Of a DNA stretch of 64,000 nucleotides, positions 41,662 to 53,682 are shown piece after piece. A model generated the notes under the pieces. The model searched no databases, was not told where the DNA came from, and was given only the letters and a program-made list of their open reading frames with translations. Source of the DNA: Hermodice carunculata (Eukaryota; Annelida; Polychaeta; Eunicida; Amphinomidae); contig OZ026627.1 in NCBI GenBank assembly GCA_964020975.1, forward strand, positions 34,111,528-34,175,527, given 5' to 3'. Position 1 is the stretch's first letter, and each line of letters begins with the position of its first letter. Both the position numbers and the translations under genes were made by a program.

Positions 41662-42117
41662 TTACAGACTACAGTTGTGATTGGCTGGTTGCGCATCCCA
41701 ACGGAGATAGTCCGTAATTGTGAAAATACTGTGTTTTCAGCATGCTGTAGCTTCTGTTTAAATAAAGTTAGCTCAGTCAGGTTTGCTGCATCGCAGACTT
41801 GCTTCATTGGTGGTCATATAGGTGCACTGTCTTCCAGGCCAGGTGGGAACTTTATGGTGGGGAAGGACAATGATGTGACCCTGGCAAGAGCACAGTTCAT
41901 ACACCTGTATAAAGCTGACATCCAGGTGTTGTTTCGTATTTCAATTATCACAAATTAACGAGCTGGGAATTGTATGACAAAAGTCCGTCCATATTTTTCT
42001 GACATTTTTATCTGTTAAATGCCGTTCACGGAATTTAAAAATACCAAAATGCTTATTTTTTAGACTGAAAAATGCTAATATGAAAAATAGAAGGATTTAT
42101 AACTGTAGTCTGTGGCC
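41662..42117 (+). mobile_element. Insert copy 7, left member of a tandem pair (A/B mosaic)
   Basis: Has GCTCAGTCAGG (subtype B) but GTCCGTAATT and TATAAAGCTG (subtype A), plus a private GCTTATTTTTT near 42051. It is separated from copy 8 only by TATTAGG (42118-42124). Confidence 0.75.
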
Positions 42118-42124
42118 TATTAGG

Positions 42125-42580
42125 TTACAGACTACAGTTGTGATTGGCTGGTTGCGCATCCCAACGGAGATCGTCCGTAATTGTGAAAATACTGTGTTTT
42201 CAGCATGCTGTAGCTTCTGTTTAAATAAAGTTAGCTAAGTCAGGTTTGCTGCATCGCAGACTTGCTTCATTGGTGGTCATATAGGTGCACTGTCTTCCAG
42301 GCCAGGTGGGAACTTTATGGTGGGGAAGGACAATGATGTGACCCTGGCAAGAGCACAGTTCATACACCTGTATAAAGCTGACATCCAGGTGTTGTTTCGT
42401 ATTTCAATTATCACAAATTAACGAGCTGGGAATTGTATGACAAAAGTCCGTCCATATTTTTCTGACATTTTTATCTGTTAAATGCCGTTCACGGAATTTA
42501 AAAATACCAAAATGCTGATTTTTTAGACTGAAAAATGCTAATATGAAAAATAGAAGGATTTATAACTGTAGTCTGTGGCC
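42125..42580 (+). mobile_element. Insert copy 8, right member of a tandem pair (subtype A)
   Basis: Has GCTAAGTCAGG and a private GAGATCGTCC near 42170. It differs from copy 7 at several sites, so the pair is not a simple fresh duplication of one copy. Confidence 0.75.
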
Positions 42581-43684
42581 TATTAGGGCTAACTCTGTAT
42601 GTATTGGGACTCACATGGTCATGTTGTTATTCTATTGTCGTCCATCAAGCAAGTTAAAAATGGGAAGTCAGCGCTTTTTGACAGCTGCCTGGACAATTTT
42701 GAGTGATCCTAACAACTTTTACATGGATGGAGCATGCAAGATATGGTCCTGGGACTGTAGATCACAAGGCAAATGGTTCGGGCTATGGTATTGTGTACCT
42801 CAGGCCAGCTTATGAAAGGAGAAAAGAAGTTTTACACCCACAGATCGGCTGTGAATATCAAGTTTAACAGTCTCAATTTTCTAAAAATTCATGAAGTATC
42901 ACATTTATGTCACAAATCATTGTGCATAGACATGTTGCACCTAGCAGTGGAACCACACTGCATAAATAATAACAGGATTCGATGCAAGACATTTAACAAG
43001 TGCACAGGCTATGCCTCTTTTGCTGACTGCTTGGTAGATATATAGCTTCCATAGCCCTTTGTATTTAGCGATACCTCACTTGTACCACACAGGTAATCAT
43101 GTGTGTGTATGAGAAATTATCAATGCTAATATGATATGAATAAATTATGTTAATCCCATTGATATGAAACTTAGTGACCCTCTGTTTGAAACTTTAGATT
43201 TTGTGGCATTGTCATTGTAGGCCTACAGCCTCCATTCATATGCAGAGCTGTTCATACAAAATCATGTCAAAGTGATTTTGGGCATACCAGAAAAAAATGT
43301 GCATTGTCTGTCAGTAGAGCTGTACAAATCTTAGGTAAAATATAAATGCCTTTGTTTGTTGGTTTTGTTTTTGCTTCTCCCCCCCCCCCCCCCATCCACC
43401 CCCTTTTTATTTTTATTATTATTTTTTTTTTTTTGGTAGACAAAAGCTTGTCATATATGTGTGTCATTTGACTGGGGTAAATCATTTAAAATCAGGCATG
43501 CTGACTTTGTTGAGCTGTTGAGTTCATCAGCATATTATTTTCACATAAATGAATCAATTTATATCCATGAATATGGATGACAGCACTTATGAACTGCAGA
43601 TTTTATAACTTTTACCAAGCTAGTGTACATAGGTGGCAAAACATTTGAACTTCAACATACAACCACATATAATTATAAGAGTTT

Positions 43685-45788
43685 CAGAAAGTGAAGCAAG
43701 GGGAAAAAGTTAGCTTCCATTAAACACTTGCCTGAAAACACTTGTGCGTGATAATTGGATTGATAATTGGATGCTTATCAAATTTAAAATCAGAGCACTT
43801 GTGAATACAAATATGCATTTATGATATTGGAGTAACTGTACAAACTTTTGTCATTTTCTTTCTAATATGTGCATATACATTAGAAACCATGTCAATAAAC
43901 CACAACTTATACAGTCTACTGCAGAAAAAAAGCATAGCAATATTGGTTTGTGGAAGCTGGATCACCCAACTGCCCTCCTAATGTTCAAACAAAGGGCGCG
44001 TTAAAATTGCATAATTTTAGTACCAAAAAACATAATTTGCTGAATACTGCTACTCTAATCTGTGACCTACTGGTCTTAAACTGTGCACTTTGATGGGCTA
44101 AAAATGTTTAAACACTGAAACGGTTCCATTGTCTGCCATAATTCAGATTATATCAGGAAAATACTGCCATAATGATTGGTATTAGATGCTGACTTGGTGT
44201 AACTGATACTCCCCCCATCCGCCATTAATGCCTCAGCAGTGATAGATGTCATATTTTTTTGTAGACAAATGTTATGAATCTATCCATAAATAGTAAAAAA
44301 ATCACCAAATTCACCTAAAAATGCATAAAATTTTAGCAATATATTCAAATTTGGGGTTAAAATTAAGGGGTGGGGCATTGTAATTTGATCCCTCATTGTA
44401 AGGGCAGGACATGCAGGCAAGTGATTATGGGTTTGCATCATAGCCCATTGTGTATCGTATTCATATTGGACAGAAAAGATTTGATTGGATGCAATTATAT
44501 AATTTTCCTCAAAATTTTAATTAATTATTTTATGTGTCATAAAAACTGATTTTTCAGATTTAAAGGTTGCTTGCAAAAAAGTTGATATTTTCTTTAATAT
44601 TGAAGTTTGGTAAAGTTAATGCAAATCTTTTGCAGGAAACAAGTTGTGGCTTCAGTTAAACAATTTTTAAAAATTTTGATAAATCTATTAGGGCTAACTC
44701 TGTATGTATTGGGACTCACATGGTCATGTTGTTATTCTATTGTCGTCCATCAAGCAAGTAAAAAATGGGAAGTCAGCGCTTTTTGACAGCTGCCTGGACA
44801 ATTTTGAGTGATCCTAACAACTTTTACATGGATGGAGCATGCAAGATATGGTCCTGGGACTGTAGATCACAATGCAAATGGTTCGGGCTATGGTATTGTG
44901 TACCTCAGGCCAGCTTATGAAAGGAGAAAAGAAGTTTTACACCCACAGATCGGCTGTGAATATCAAGTTTAACAGTCTCAATTTTCTAAAAATTCATGAA
45001 GTATCACATTTATGTCACAAATCATTGTGCATAGACATGTTGCACCTAGCAGTGGAACCACACTGCATAAATAATAACAGGATTCGATGCAAGACATTTA
45101 ACAAGTGCACAGGCTATGCCTCTTTTGCTGACTGCTTGGTAGATAGATAGCTTCCATAGCCCTTTGTATTTAGCGATACCTCACTTGTACCACACAGGTA
45201 ATCATATGTGTGTATGAGAAATTATCAATGCTAATATGATATGAATAAATTATGCTAATCCCATTGATATGAAACTTAGTGACCCTCTGTTTGAAACTTT
45301 AAATTTTGTGGCATTGTCATTGTAGGCCTACAGCCTCCATTCATATGCAGAGCTGTTCATACAAAATCATGTCAAAGTGATTTTGGGCATACCAGAAAAA
45401 AATGTGCATTGTCTGTCAGTAGAGCTGTACAAATCTTAGGTAAAATATAAATGCCTTTGTTTGTTGGTTTTGTTTTTGCTTCTCCCCCCCCCCCCCACTC
45501 CACCCTCTTTTTATTTTTATTTATTTATTTTTTTTTTTGGTAGACAAAAGCTTGTCATATATGTGTGTCATTTGACTGGGGTAAATCATTTAAAATCAGG
45601 CATGCTGACTTTGTTGAGCTGTTGAGTTCATCAGCATATTATTTTCACATAAATGAATCAATTTATATCCATGAATATGGATGACAGCACTTATGAACTG
45701 CAGATTTTATAACTTTTACCAAGCTAGTGTACATAGGTGGCAAAACATTTGAACTTCAACATACAACCACATATAATTATAAGAGTTT
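43685..45788 (+). repeat. Array unit 20 (empty, T-type site)
   Basis: Many private changes, for example AACGGTTCC, AATGATTGG, GATCCCTC and CAAGTAAAAA. The last puts a stop in the 66-codon frame. AAGCTGG is shared with units 21 and 22. Confidence 0.95.
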
Positions 45789-48369
45789 CAGAAAGTGAAG
45801 CAAGGGGAAAAAGTTAGCTTCCATTAAACACTTGCCTGAAAACACTTGTGCGTGATAATTGGATTGATAATTGGATGCTTATCAAATTTAAAATCAGAGC
45901 ACTTGTGAATACAAATATGCATTTATGATATTGGAGTAACTGTACAAACTTTTGTCATTTTCTTTCTAATATGTGCATATACACTAGAAACCATGTCAAT
46001 AAACCACAACTTATACAGTCTACTGCAGAAAAAAAGCATAGCAATATTGGTTTGTGGAAGCTGGATCACCCAACTGCCCTCCTAATGTTCAAACAAAGGG
46101 CGCGTTAAAATTTCATAATTTTGGTACCAAAAAACATAATTTGCTGAATACTGCTACTCTAATCTGTGACCTACTGGTCTTAAACTGTGCACTTTGATGG
46201 GCTAAAAATGTTTAAACACTGAAACTGTTCCATTGTCTGCCATAATTCAGATTATATCAGGAAAATACTGCCATAATGACTGGTATTAGATGCTGACTTG
46301 GTGTAACTGATACTCCCCCCATCTGCCATTAATGCCTCAGCAGTGATAGATGTCATATTTTTTTGTAGACAAATGTTATGAATCTATCCATAAATAGTAA
46401 AAAAATCACCAAATTCACCTACAAATTCATAAAATTTTAGCAATATATTCAAATTTGGGGTTAAAATTAAGGGGTGGGGCATTGTAATTTGATCTCTCAT
46501 TGTAAGGGCAGGACATGCAGGCAAGTGATTATGGGTTTGCATCATAGCCCATTGTGTATCGTATTCATATTGGACAGAAAAGATTTGATTGGATGCAATT
46601 ATATAATTTTCCTCAAAATTTTAATTAATTATTTTATGTGTCATAAAAACTGATTTTTCAGATTTAAAGGTTGCTTGCAAAAAAGTTGATATTTTCTTTA
46701 ATATTGAAGTTTGGTAAAGTTAATGCAAATCTTTTGCAGGAAACAACTTGTGGCTTCAGTTAAACAAGTTTTAAAAATTTTGATAAATCTATTAGGTTAC
46801 AGACTACAGTTGTGATTGGCTGGTTGCGCATCCCAACGGAGATAGTCCGTAATTGTGAAAATACTGTGTTTTCAGCATGCTGTAGCTTCTGTTTAAATAA
46901 AGTTAGCTAAGTCAGGTTTGCTGCATCGCAGACTTGCTTCATTGGTGGTCATATAGGTGCACTGTCTTCCAGGCCAGGTGGGAACTTTATGGTGGGGAAG
47001 GACAATGATGTGACCCTGGCAAGAGCACAGTTCATACACCTGTATAAAGCTGACATCCAGGTGTTGTTTCGTATTTCAATTATCACAAATTAACGAGCTG
47101 GGAATTGTATGACAAAAGTCCGTCCATATTTTTCTGACATTTTTATCTGTTAAATGCCATTCACGGAATTTAAAAATAGCAAAATGCTGATTTTTTAGAC
47201 TGAAAAATGCTAATATGAAAAATAGAAGGATTTATAACTGTAGTCTGTGGCCTATTTGGGCTAACTCTGTATGTATTGGGACTCACATGGTCATGTTGTT
47301 ATTCTATTGTCGTCCATCAAGCAAGTTAAAAATGGGAAGTCAGCGCTTTTGGACAGCTGCCTGGACAATTTTGAGTGATCCTAAAAACTTTTACATGGAT
47401 GGAGCATGCAAGATATGGTCCTGGGACTGTAGATCACAAGGCAAATGGTTCGGGCTATGGTATTGTGTACCTCAGGCCAGCTTATGAAAGGAGAAAAGAA
47501 GTTTTACACCCACAGATCGGCTGTGAATATCAAGTTTAACAGTCTCAATTTTCTAAAAATTCATGAAGTATCACATTTATGTCACAAATCATTGTGCATA
47601 GACATGTTGCACCTAGCAGTGGAACCACACTGCATAAATAATAACAGGATTCGATGCAAGACATTTAACAAGTGCACAGGCTATGCCTCTTTTGCTGACT
47701 GCTTGGTAGATAGATAGCTTCCATAGCCCTTTGTATTTAGCGATACCTCACTTGTACCACACAGGTAATCATATGTGTGTATGAGAAATTATCAATGCTA
47801 ATATGATATGAATAAATTATGCTAATCCCATTGATATGAAACTTAGTGACCCTCTGTTTGAAACTTTAAATTTTGTGGCATTGTCATTGTAGGCCTACAG
47901 CCTCCATTCATATGCAGAGCTGTTCATACAAAATCATGTCAAAGTGATTTTGGGCATACCAGAAAAAAATGTGCATTGTCTGTCAGTAGAGCTGTACAAA
48001 TCTTAGGTAAAATATAAATGCCTTTGTTTGTTGGTTTTGTTTTTGCTTCTCCCCCCCCCCCCCCCCCCCCGCACTCCACCCCCTTTTTATTTTTATTATT
48101 ATTTTTTTTTTTTTTTTTTGGTAGACAAAAGCTTGTCATATATGTGTGTCATTTGACTGGGGTAAATCATTTAAAATCAGGCATGCTGACTTTGTTGAGC
48201 TGTTGAGTTCATCAGCATATAATTTTCACATAAATGAATCAATTTATATCCATGAATATGGATGACAGCACTTATGAACTGCAGATTTTATAACTTTTAC
48301 CAAGCTAGTGTACATAGGTGGCAAAACATTTGAACTTCAACATACAACCACATATAATTATAAGAGTTT
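45789..48369 (+). repeat. Array unit 21 (2581 bp, one insert)
   Basis: Shares AACAACTTG, TTGGTACC and CTACAAATTC with unit 22. The site to the right of the insert reads CTATTTGGG instead of CTATTAGGG. This unit has the longest C-run and T-run of the array, with a G inside the C-run. Confidence 0.95.
46797..47252 (+). mobile_element. Insert copy 9 (subtype A)
   Basis: Private changes AATGCCATTCACGG near 47154 and AAATAGCAAAATG near 47174. Its right flank is CTATTTGG. Confidence 0.75.
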
Positions 48370-49833
48370 CAGAAAGTGAAGCAAGGGGAAAAAGTTAGCT
48401 TCCATTAAACACTTGCCTGAAAACACTTGTGCGTGATAATTGGATTGATAATTGGATGCTTATCAAATTTAAAATCAGAGCACTTGTGAATACAAATATG
48501 CATTTATGATATTGGAGTAACTGTACAAACTTTTGTCATTTTCTTTCTAATATGTGCATATACACTAGAAACCATGTCAATAAACCACAACTTATACAGT
48601 CTACTGCAGAAAAAAAGCATAGCAATATTGGTTTGTGGAAGCTGGATCACCCAACTGCCCTTCTAATGTTCAAACAAAGGGCGCGTTAAAATTTCATAAT
48701 TTTGGTACCAAAAAACATAATTTGCTGAATACTGCTACTCTAATCTGTGACCTACTGGTCTTAAACTGTGCACTTTGATGGGCTAAAAATGTTTAAACAC
48801 TGAAACTGTTCCATTGTCTGCCATAATTCAGATTATATCAGGAAAATACTGCCATAATGACTGGTATTAGATGCTGACTTGGTGTAACTGATACTCCCCC
48901 CATCCGTCATTAATGCCTCAGCAGTGATAGATGTCATATTTTTTTGTAGACAAATGTTATGAATCTATCCATAAATAGTAAAAAAATCACCAAATTCACC
49001 TACAAATTCATAAAATTTTAGCAATATATTCAAATTTGGGGTTAAAATTAAGGGGTGGGGCATTGTAATTTGATCTCTCATTGTAAGGGCAGGACATGCA
49101 GGCAAGTGATTATGGGTTTGCATCATAGCCCATTGTGTATCGTATTCATATTGGACAGAAAAGATTTGATTGGATGCAATTATATAATTTTCCTCAAAAT
49201 TTTAATTAATTATTTTATGTGTCATAAAAACTGATTTTTCAGATTTAAAGGTTGCTTGCAAAAAAGTTGATATTTTCTTTAATATTGAAGTTTGGTAAAG
49301 TTAATGCAAATCTTTTGCAGGAAACAACTTGTGGCTTCAGTTAAACAAGTTTTAAAAATTTTGATAAATCTATTAGGTTACAGACTACAGTTGTGATTGG
49401 CTGGTTGCGCATCCCAACGGAGATAGTCCGTAATTGTGAAAATACTGTGTTTTCAGCATGCTGTAGCTTCTGTTTAAATAAAGTTAGCTAAGTCAGGTTT
49501 GCTGCATCGCAGACTTGCTTCATTGGTGGTCATATAGGTGCACTGTCTTCCAGGCCAGGTGGGAACTTTATGGTGGGGAAGGACAATGATGTGACCCTGG
49601 CAAGAGCACAGTTCATACACCTGTATAAAGCTGACATCCAGGTGTTGTTTCGTATTTCAATTATCACAAATTAACGAGCTGGGAATTGTATGACAAAAGT
49701 CCGTCCATATTTTTCTGACATTTTTATCTGTTAAATGCCGTTCACGGAATTTAAAAATACCAAAATGCTGATTTTTTAGACTGAAAAATGCTAATATGAA
49801 AAATAGAAGAATTTATAACTGTAGTCTGTGGCC
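48370..49833 (+). repeat. Array unit 22 (partial, ends at the insert's right end)
   Basis: Last unit. It runs through the insert and stops at GTCTGTGGCC, where array similarity ends abruptly. About 1.1 kb of the unit to the right of the insertion site is missing. Confidence 0.95.
49378..49833 (+). mobile_element. Insert copy 10 (subtype A), forms the array edge
   Basis: Full 456-bp length with its left CTATTAGG flank (49370-49377). The right CTATTAGG is absent: GTCTGTGGCC is followed at once by unrelated ACAAGAGCCC. The right terminal repeat is intact. Confidence 0.75.
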
Positions 49834-50300
49834 ACAAGAGCCCAGCATGCCTAGGCCACTCAAGCTCAGCAAGAGGGCGCCACGCACTATCACAAAGCAC
49901 AGCATCACGTTGCACATCATCCACGCCACAAATGACGACCTGTCATGAACCCAGAAATCACGTGATACAAATGCAAACGGTTTATCCTTTCTAAACAAAG
50001 TCCACAACATTTGGCTCTAGTTACACATAACTTATAGTTTAGGTGAGCGGTTATATTGCTGTCGCGTCCATTGCTGTTTGGCCATTGTGCTCCCACTATA
50101 TTTAAAGCAGGCAATTAATTTTGTTCGTTTTCAGTCGCTTCGCAATGCGGAACATTCAGATAAGTTTTGGTGCTCCTTCGGCCCGCATCCTTCAACCAGG
50201 GAATACCCGTACGCAGGGCATATCCCTTCTCTTACCAAACTAGCAATTTGGATCAGATCAACTGTTTGAAAAGTTATAAAGGTATTCTCCAAACACACAG
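49834..50300. other. Flank of the array, no gene supported
   Basis: Sequence changes abruptly from array to richer, single-copy-looking DNA. It contains a palindromic TCACGTGA (near 49958) and a good splice-acceptor context, TTTTGTTCGTTTTCAG, ending at 50134. The open stretches downstream of it are short and resemble no known protein, so no exon is called. Confidence 0.4.
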
Positions 50301-52524
50301 TGAGCTTGATAGAAGAAAAATTCGCTAAATGTGTGGAATAATATTTCCAAAAACGTTAATGACACTCTGCATTTTCTACTAGTTTGAGATATTGGGCGGG
50401 GAGTCAATATACATGTCCCTTATTTTACATTAGTTTAAACATACTTTCCACCGTATATCACATGTTGTGCTAACAAATGTAATCTGCCTACAAATCGTGT
50501 TTTAATCTCAAACAGTAGTATTTGGGTTCCATAGACAATTTTAAAGTCTGAAATCGGCAGGAAAAGAAGTTTAGCGGCACGATTGGTCTGTGGGGAAGCT
50601 TAAGCCACAAATTCTATCGCAAAAATGTACAATTTCTCGTTACAAAGCCGATGTATGATATTATGAAAGCTGTGATGATTTCTTGTCAGATACGACGACA
50701 TTTAGAAAGCTGCATTACCCGTTTACGTCGCAAATCTATTTTTATGTCAACACGTCTAAATTCATAATTCTTGCCCCATTAGACCAATACAGAGCCGACA
50801 GTTTTCCTTGGCCCTGGTTGGACTTAATGTGCCCAACATGAGTCAGTGAAAGCTGATGACTTGGGGACGTTTATCATGATAGGTTTTCCCTACGTTGCTT
50901 ATCAAAATTATTTTTCATTACGAGAAAATTAACTAAGAACATCAAAGCGGATGACAATTTACATCCGGGAGCCTTCTGGCGATATGAACGGGAAAGGTTT
51001 ATTAAAATAAGGGCAATACTTAACCAATATCTATAGGAGCTGGAATCACTCTTCAACTGTAACTGTTGCTGTCTTCTTGCTCTTTGTAATATAAACAATT
51101 TATTTTTAACATTTGATTTTATAGGGCCGCATAAAGAGCCAACATACCATAATAATATATATACAAAATATCCTGCTTCTTTAAATATTCTGGACCACCG
51201 CAGACCTCCGGAATCTATGGTGAAATATTCTGCCAGGTAGAGGAGTGGGACTGGTAGCCCCCTCTCTACAGCGTTGTGGTATTCTTTCTGGAAGTATCGT
51301 GCTGCAGAGAAAAAAAAAACGAATGATATTTGTCGTTGAAAAAAACACTCGGATTTTTGTTACTGAAAGACAGCACCTGTGTTTTCATAATTTAAGGATC
51401 TCTCACTCATCTCCATTTGTTTCTAAAAACATAGACTTTTGTGATGAAGAATTGCGATGCTTTAGAATAAAATCAAGTAGAGTTTGCCCAGCGGTCAAAT
51501 CATTATTCCCCCTTTAACTAAGCTTAAGTATAACCGCTAAAGACCCGCGCCCTTGCATATTTCATCAGCCAAAAATGCATTTTCAGTTAAATGTACGTTT
51601 TTCGTGAATTAGATGGCGCTTATTTGAAACTATTCCAGCTGATGCAACGCCCGTGAAAAATTTAGTCAAGTTCGATTAAAAATTCAGTTATGAAACCGCT
51701 TCAAAACTTGTTGATTTAAGGCAAAATATGCTATAATCAAACCTTGATCGAAAAACTGTTGCAAATGTTCCACGTCAATAAAAATGATAAATGCACGATA
51801 ACCATACAGCTTGATGTTAGTCAGTTCTGGATGGCTATAAAATATTTAATACAACAAAAGCTGGTGCCTTAACGATTTTTGGTGTGAAGCACAAAAAACA
51901 TTGCGATCAACGTATTTATTATAAAGGTCATTGCAGACTCAAATTCCTCTTAAAACGACCTTTCCTTCAAGTATCAGCATGCTTAAATTTCCAGAGAGAA
52001 AATAGGAAAAGTCTAGGTCAACAGCTTCCCGTTCAACAGCTTTTCTTTGCACCCTGTGGCAACTTCACACCAAAACCATACAGAACAAAGCTGTTGATTC
52101 AGACAACAAATGAGCACTGATACAGCTAAAAATTCAGAAAGAAGGTCACCGCAAGATATTTGCCTGTACCAGCCTCACCTTTGTACCAATGGAATCTTTC
52201 ATTGTAATCAATGGAACCACTGTTACTAACAAAACCTGAAAAGAAAACAAAATCAATCAGCAGCTGTACATCATGCAACTCTCAAAATCCTTTGAAAATC
52301 ATTGACAGTGTAAAAGTGATACATGCATTGGGCACTGAAATGTGTTTATTTCTAGACGTTCTCTACACATGAACAAGATTTGTTTTTGCACTAACAGGGC
52401 AGGAAACGAATCATTCTGGAAGACAATAATTGCTGGTGATTGTTCATAAAGTAACATTATTAAAATCAGTGAAAGTGTCTAATATTCAATAACCTGTTTG
52501 CTAATCAAAGTTTCAGGTAAGGAT
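50301..52524. other. AT-rich single-copy stretch, no gene supported
   Basis: I see no repeat family or recognisable gene. Two frames without an ATG start (51245-51517 and 51884-52120) give short cysteine-containing peptides of no recognised family. They could be exon pieces but lack convincing splice borders on both sides. Confidence 0.4.
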
Positions 52525-52525
52525 A

Positions 52526-52565
<40 letters not shown>

Positions 52566-52567
52566 AG
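52525..52567 (+). repeat. (AAAG)n microsatellite
   Basis: About ten copies of AAAG, near-perfect, ending in AAAGAAG. Confidence 0.95.
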
Positions 52568-53203
52568 TAAGTCTCTGGCTATGCCGACGCAAGTGAGTAT
52601 AGATACCAAAGTAATTTCCATATACAGCACACATAAGATTTTGTCAATGAGAGAAGCGTGTGTATGAATAAGACTAATAGCAACATAAGTGTCTGTGAGA
52701 AGTACTTTTGGTCCTCCATTTCAGGAATTATTAGTTTCTTGGGATTTGCTTTGCTTTGCTATCCCATTTTTTTCAGTCTGTTTCCAGATATAACCTTGAG
52801 ATAATGGTAATTTATATCCTTCCTTCGTTTGTAAAATTCTTTCCATGCGGCTTTTTTTTTAAATGATCCGTAACGGATACATTACATATCCCCTTATTCT
52901 TTGTCAGCTTTACAAGTTTGTGAAAAAAAAATAGGCTGATAATTGCAGATACTTTTAAAGTTGTCGGTCTTATATTTATTCTCCCTTGATGCCAGGTTTT
53001 CATCAAACAGTTTGGACAAAAGAGTAGGGCAAAACAAATGTGCCAGGAACATGCACGAGAGTCCAAAGCTTCCATTTGAGCTCTGGGCATTTGGCATGCA
53101 CTGGATCTAACAAATATCTGTTCTCTTGACTCGAACATTGTAACACCACCAAGTGAGGCCTGTGTTGAACCTTTCGTGCTTCTAATCCCATTTTGCTTTT
53201 AAG
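52568..53203. other. Intergenic or intronic stretch, no gene supported
   Basis: Contains T-rich runs. The minus-strand frames here overlap each other in different registers without domain content. The right end is a pyrimidine-rich splice-acceptor context, ATTTTGCTTTTAAG. Confidence 0.35.
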
Positions 53204-53682
53204 GGCTGACAGCAGGGTTTCTATATTTTGAATTTTACCTAAACAGCTTAATTTTGAGAACTCGCCTGATACAATGCGACTGTACTCTGTCAAAACAGAA
53301 AAAAGCAACCATAAAAGTGAAAAATCGTACTGCATTTGCGATTTCTATTGTCACTAATTCTTGCTGCAGCGCATGGCAGCGAGTTCTCGCCCACAGACAT
53401 GCAATGATAAGGAAACCAGATCTGAAGACCACACCTTTCAACAACGATGACTTGTTACGCCACAGAGTAACATTTCATCTGTTATGCATCTATTGGAGGA
53501 CCACGCTCGAAATCAATGGAAAAATAAATTCGCGAAAGAAGACATGCATGCGTTTGATTTCCACAATTAAACATATATTTCAAACGGGAAAAAATGGGAT
53601 AATTGGCTTTATAACAGGAGACAGACCTGATACAAGTGGTCAGTTCCCATACTGCCTTATTAAAAAGGGACAAGTCCGAAAG
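53204..53682 (+). CDS. Candidate internal exon of an unidentified protein
   Basis: A 479-bp segment open in one frame (2 bases then 159 codons) between an acceptor-like TTTTGCTTTTAAG and a near-consensus donor CGAAAG|GTAAGATT. A frame this long is unlikely by chance in DNA of this composition. The peptide is basic, with several cysteines (CDC, SCCSAW, LLCIYW, KKTCM, YCLIKK) and a TGDRPDTSGQFPY segment. I recognise no family. It leaves phase 0, which matches the candidate exon at 54520. It could instead be a decayed coding fragment or a chance frame. No start codon near its beginning is convincing, so an upstream exon would be needed. Confidence 0.3.

Larger units (their letters stand above)
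40653..43684 (+). repeat. Array unit 19 (3032 bp, two inserts in tandem)
   Basis: The only unit with two inserts (41662-42117 and 42125-42580). They share a central CTATTAGG. Private changes include AGGACGC near 40962 and GATATATAG near 43036, which replaces the last arginine of the 90-codon frame. Confidence 0.95.
1..49833. repeat. Tandem array (macrosatellite) of a 2.1-kb unit, 22 copies, nine units enlarged by a 456-bp insert
   Basis: The same sequence recurs head to tail with spacings of 2102-2109 bp. The spacing is about 2563-2581 bp where one insert is present and 3032 bp where two are. Units are phased here to CAGAAAGTGAAGC, which begins at position 1; that phase is arbitrary and the array probably continues leftwards out of the window. 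Copies differ by a few scattered substitutions plus length changes in one C-run/T-run tract. The unit is AT-rich and has no recognisable gene family. Such near-identity over nearly 50 kb is typical of recent amplification or homogenisation by unequal exchange. Function is unknown; a heterochromatic or structural macrosatellite and a multi-copy non-coding transcript unit are both possible. Confidence 0.97.

Noticed and set aside
48018-48206. Poly-Pro/poly-Phe frame in unit 21
   Set aside because: Low-complexity translation of the expanded C-run and T-run.
1-49833. Ribosomal, histone or snRNA gene cluster as the identity of the array
   Set aside because: The unit is AT-rich and contains none of the conserved rRNA, histone or snRNA sequence I would recognise.
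1-49833. CRISPR array
   Set aside because: The repeats are kilobase-scale and contiguous with no spacers, and the sequence is eukaryotic.
52812-53444. Several minus-strand frames of 69-110 codons
   Set aside because: They overlap one another in different registers, and no domain or splice context supports one over another.
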